Shown here piece by piece: positions 63,327 to 64,000 of a DNA stretch of 64,000 bases (position 1 is its first letter; the number at the start of each line of letters is the position of its first letter). The notes under the pieces were generated by a model. The model was not told the DNA's origin, made no database searches, and worked only from the letters and a program-made list of their open reading frames with translations. Origin of the DNA: Collinsella sp. 4_8_47FAA (lineage in GTDB: Bacteria > Actinomycetota > Coriobacteriia > Coriobacteriales > Coriobacteriaceae); the NCBI RefSeq assembly GCF_000763055.1, contig NZ_KN214135.1:337460-401459 (forward strand). The letters are read 5' to 3'. The position numbers and the translations under genes are program-made.

Positions 63327-63358
63327 AGGCGCCCCGGGCTCAGTTGCCCAGGGCGCCT
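63327..63358 (-). terminator. terminator of the Ala-Pro-rich membrane protein gene
   Basis: 12 of 13 bases pair in arms 63327-63339/63346-63358; TTTTTCTACTG follows on the minus strand. Confidence 0.88.
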
Positions 63359-63365
63359 CGACCGA

Positions 63366-64000
63366 CTATTCGGTTTGATTGTTTTCGGCAGCAGGATTAT
63401 CGCCCGGCTCATCCGCCGGCGTGGCAAGGGCATCCCAATCGGGCTCCGCAGGCGTCGCCTCGGGCGCCGGGGCAGGTGCAGGCGCCGGGGCAGGTGCCGG
63501 GGCAGGTGCGGGCGCGGGTGCAGGGGCAGGCGCGGGCGCGGGTGCCGGAGCAGGGGCAGGTGCGGGTGCCGGTGCAGGGGCTGCACCAGTGGCGGCCGTG
63601 GGATTGAATCCCGCAGGAGCAGGCTTCTTCTCACCCGGAAGCACAAACGTCAGAACATCGTCGGCATCCTCATCGGCCCACTCGCTGGCATAGCGCGCGG
63701 CCCAGTAGCCAACGGCGCGATACTTGAGCATCTTGCCAAACACAGTCAGGAACACCGTGACAAAGGCAACGATCATCAAGAACAGGATGAGCGTAATGCC
63801 GCCGCCCTCGATGATTGCCTCAAGACCCGTGGGGCGATAGTAATAGCTATACATACCAAACGTAGCAATGGCGCCAAAGATGGCGGTGAAGATCCACGTG
63901 ATGATGTGCGACACGATGCCCGTCAAAAACTCGGGAAGAATCGAGGCGCAGAATAGCTTGCCCAGGTTGGCCTTATAAGACTTCCAGACCTTCTCGAGCG
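63366..64000 (-). CDS. membrane protein with Ala-Pro-rich tail, 5' end outside window
   Basis: The minus-strand frame is open from the window edge to 63366 (211 codons visible, no start needed). The visible product begins with KVWKSYKANLGKLFCASILP, has two long membrane segments (about 63775-63840 and 63860-63920 in the DNA), then a short acidic region and an Ala-Pro repeat of about twenty units before an acidic end. A TTG at 63926 could serve as a start, but the open frame continues. Family not recognised. Ala-Pro tails often span the cell wall. Confidence 0.75.
   Translation of the reverse strand, partial: LEKVWKSYKANLGKLFCASILPEFLTGIVSHIITWIFTAIFGAIATFGMYSYYYRPTGLEAIIEGGGITLILFLMIVAFVTVFLTVFGKMLKYRAVGYWAARYASEWADEDADDVLTFVLPGEKKPAPAGFNPTAATGAAPAPAPAPAPAPAPAPAPAPAPAPAPAPAPAPAPAPAPAPEATPAEPDWDALATPADEPGDNPAAENNQTE
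63461..63587 (-). repeat. simple repeat coding for Ala-Pro
   Basis: Low-complexity, GC-rich hexamer-like repeat (GCNCCN) encoding about twenty Ala-Pro dipeptides in the membrane protein. Length variation by slippage is likely. Confidence 0.85.

Overview
The window looks like a chromosomal segment of a high-GC actinobacterium of the class Coriobacteriia, most likely Collinsella or a close relative. This is inferred from gene content, a non-DAP-type MurE, Coriobacteria-like repeats and overall codon and GC character; no database search was run. Nearly all of it is core genome, densely packed and mostly on the minus strand. The accessory parts are an IS3-type element cut by the left edge, two HipA-like kinase loci, and an unusual number of long palindromic elements between genes.

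Layout. 0-3.1 kb: the left end of an insertion sequence, then a translationally coupled pair, a cytoplasmic BMP-type sensor protein with a ParB-like front and a metallophosphoesterase. 3.2-8.5 kb (minus): translation genes rpmG, tRNA-Trp, secE, nusG, rplK, rplA, then tuf, then tRNAs Met, Thr, Tyr and Thr. Between the last two tRNA blocks lies a repeat-rich noncoding stretch at 7.9-8.3 kb. 8.6-10.05 kb: a single-gene HTH plus HipA-like kinase locus behind a perfect 21-bp inverted repeat. 10.1-15.6 kb (minus): disA-ispD-ispF-cysS-rlmB-NYN nuclease. 15.8-18.4 kb (plus): a yybP-ykoY Mn riboswitch with mntP, then hipBA behind its own perfect operator. 18.5-28.1 kb (minus): pepD, clpC, a TetR regulator and a 1479-residue acyl-CoA dehydratase activase-like protein. 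28.4-41 kb (minus): a DUF2798-like membrane protein, a ThrE-type exporter, lysS with a fused tRNA-binding domain, greA, tatA, tRNA-Pro, ispE, veg, dtd, rdgB, rph, murI, a HAD phosphatase and a MurE ligase. 41.3-45.6 kb (plus): a fused substrate-binding/permease amino-acid transporter, asnB and tRNA-Val. 45.7-50.8 kb (minus): argC-argJ-argB-argD behind tandem ARG-box-like sites. 50.9-55.3 kb (minus): a broken and an intact flavin-binding protein, then an ECF transporter (S, fused double ATPase, T) under an FMN riboswitch. 55.5-58.6 kb: groES-groEL framed by very large nested palindromes. 58.6-64 kb: a divergent amidohydrolase/M20 peptidase pair and small membrane proteins.

How it works together. 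The genes cover translation and protein folding, isoprenoid precursor synthesis (ispD, ispF and ispE of the MEP pathway), cell-wall precursors (murI, murE), arginine and asparagine synthesis, and uptake systems for riboflavin and amino acids. Several regulatory circuits can be read from the sequence: two riboswitches, ARG boxes, a TetR operator, two HipA-type operators, and a 17-nt promoter block shared by the rpmG and tRNA operons.

The most unusual signals are noncoding. They are an exactly 80-bp-period array of three 60-bp palindromes (8101-8320), a set of nested hairpins around GAGCGTGGA motifs (7929-8070), a family of small hairpins with GGGACAG loops placed right after stop codons, giant palindromes around groES/groEL, and a MITE-like element with 26-nt inverted ends (58132-58369).
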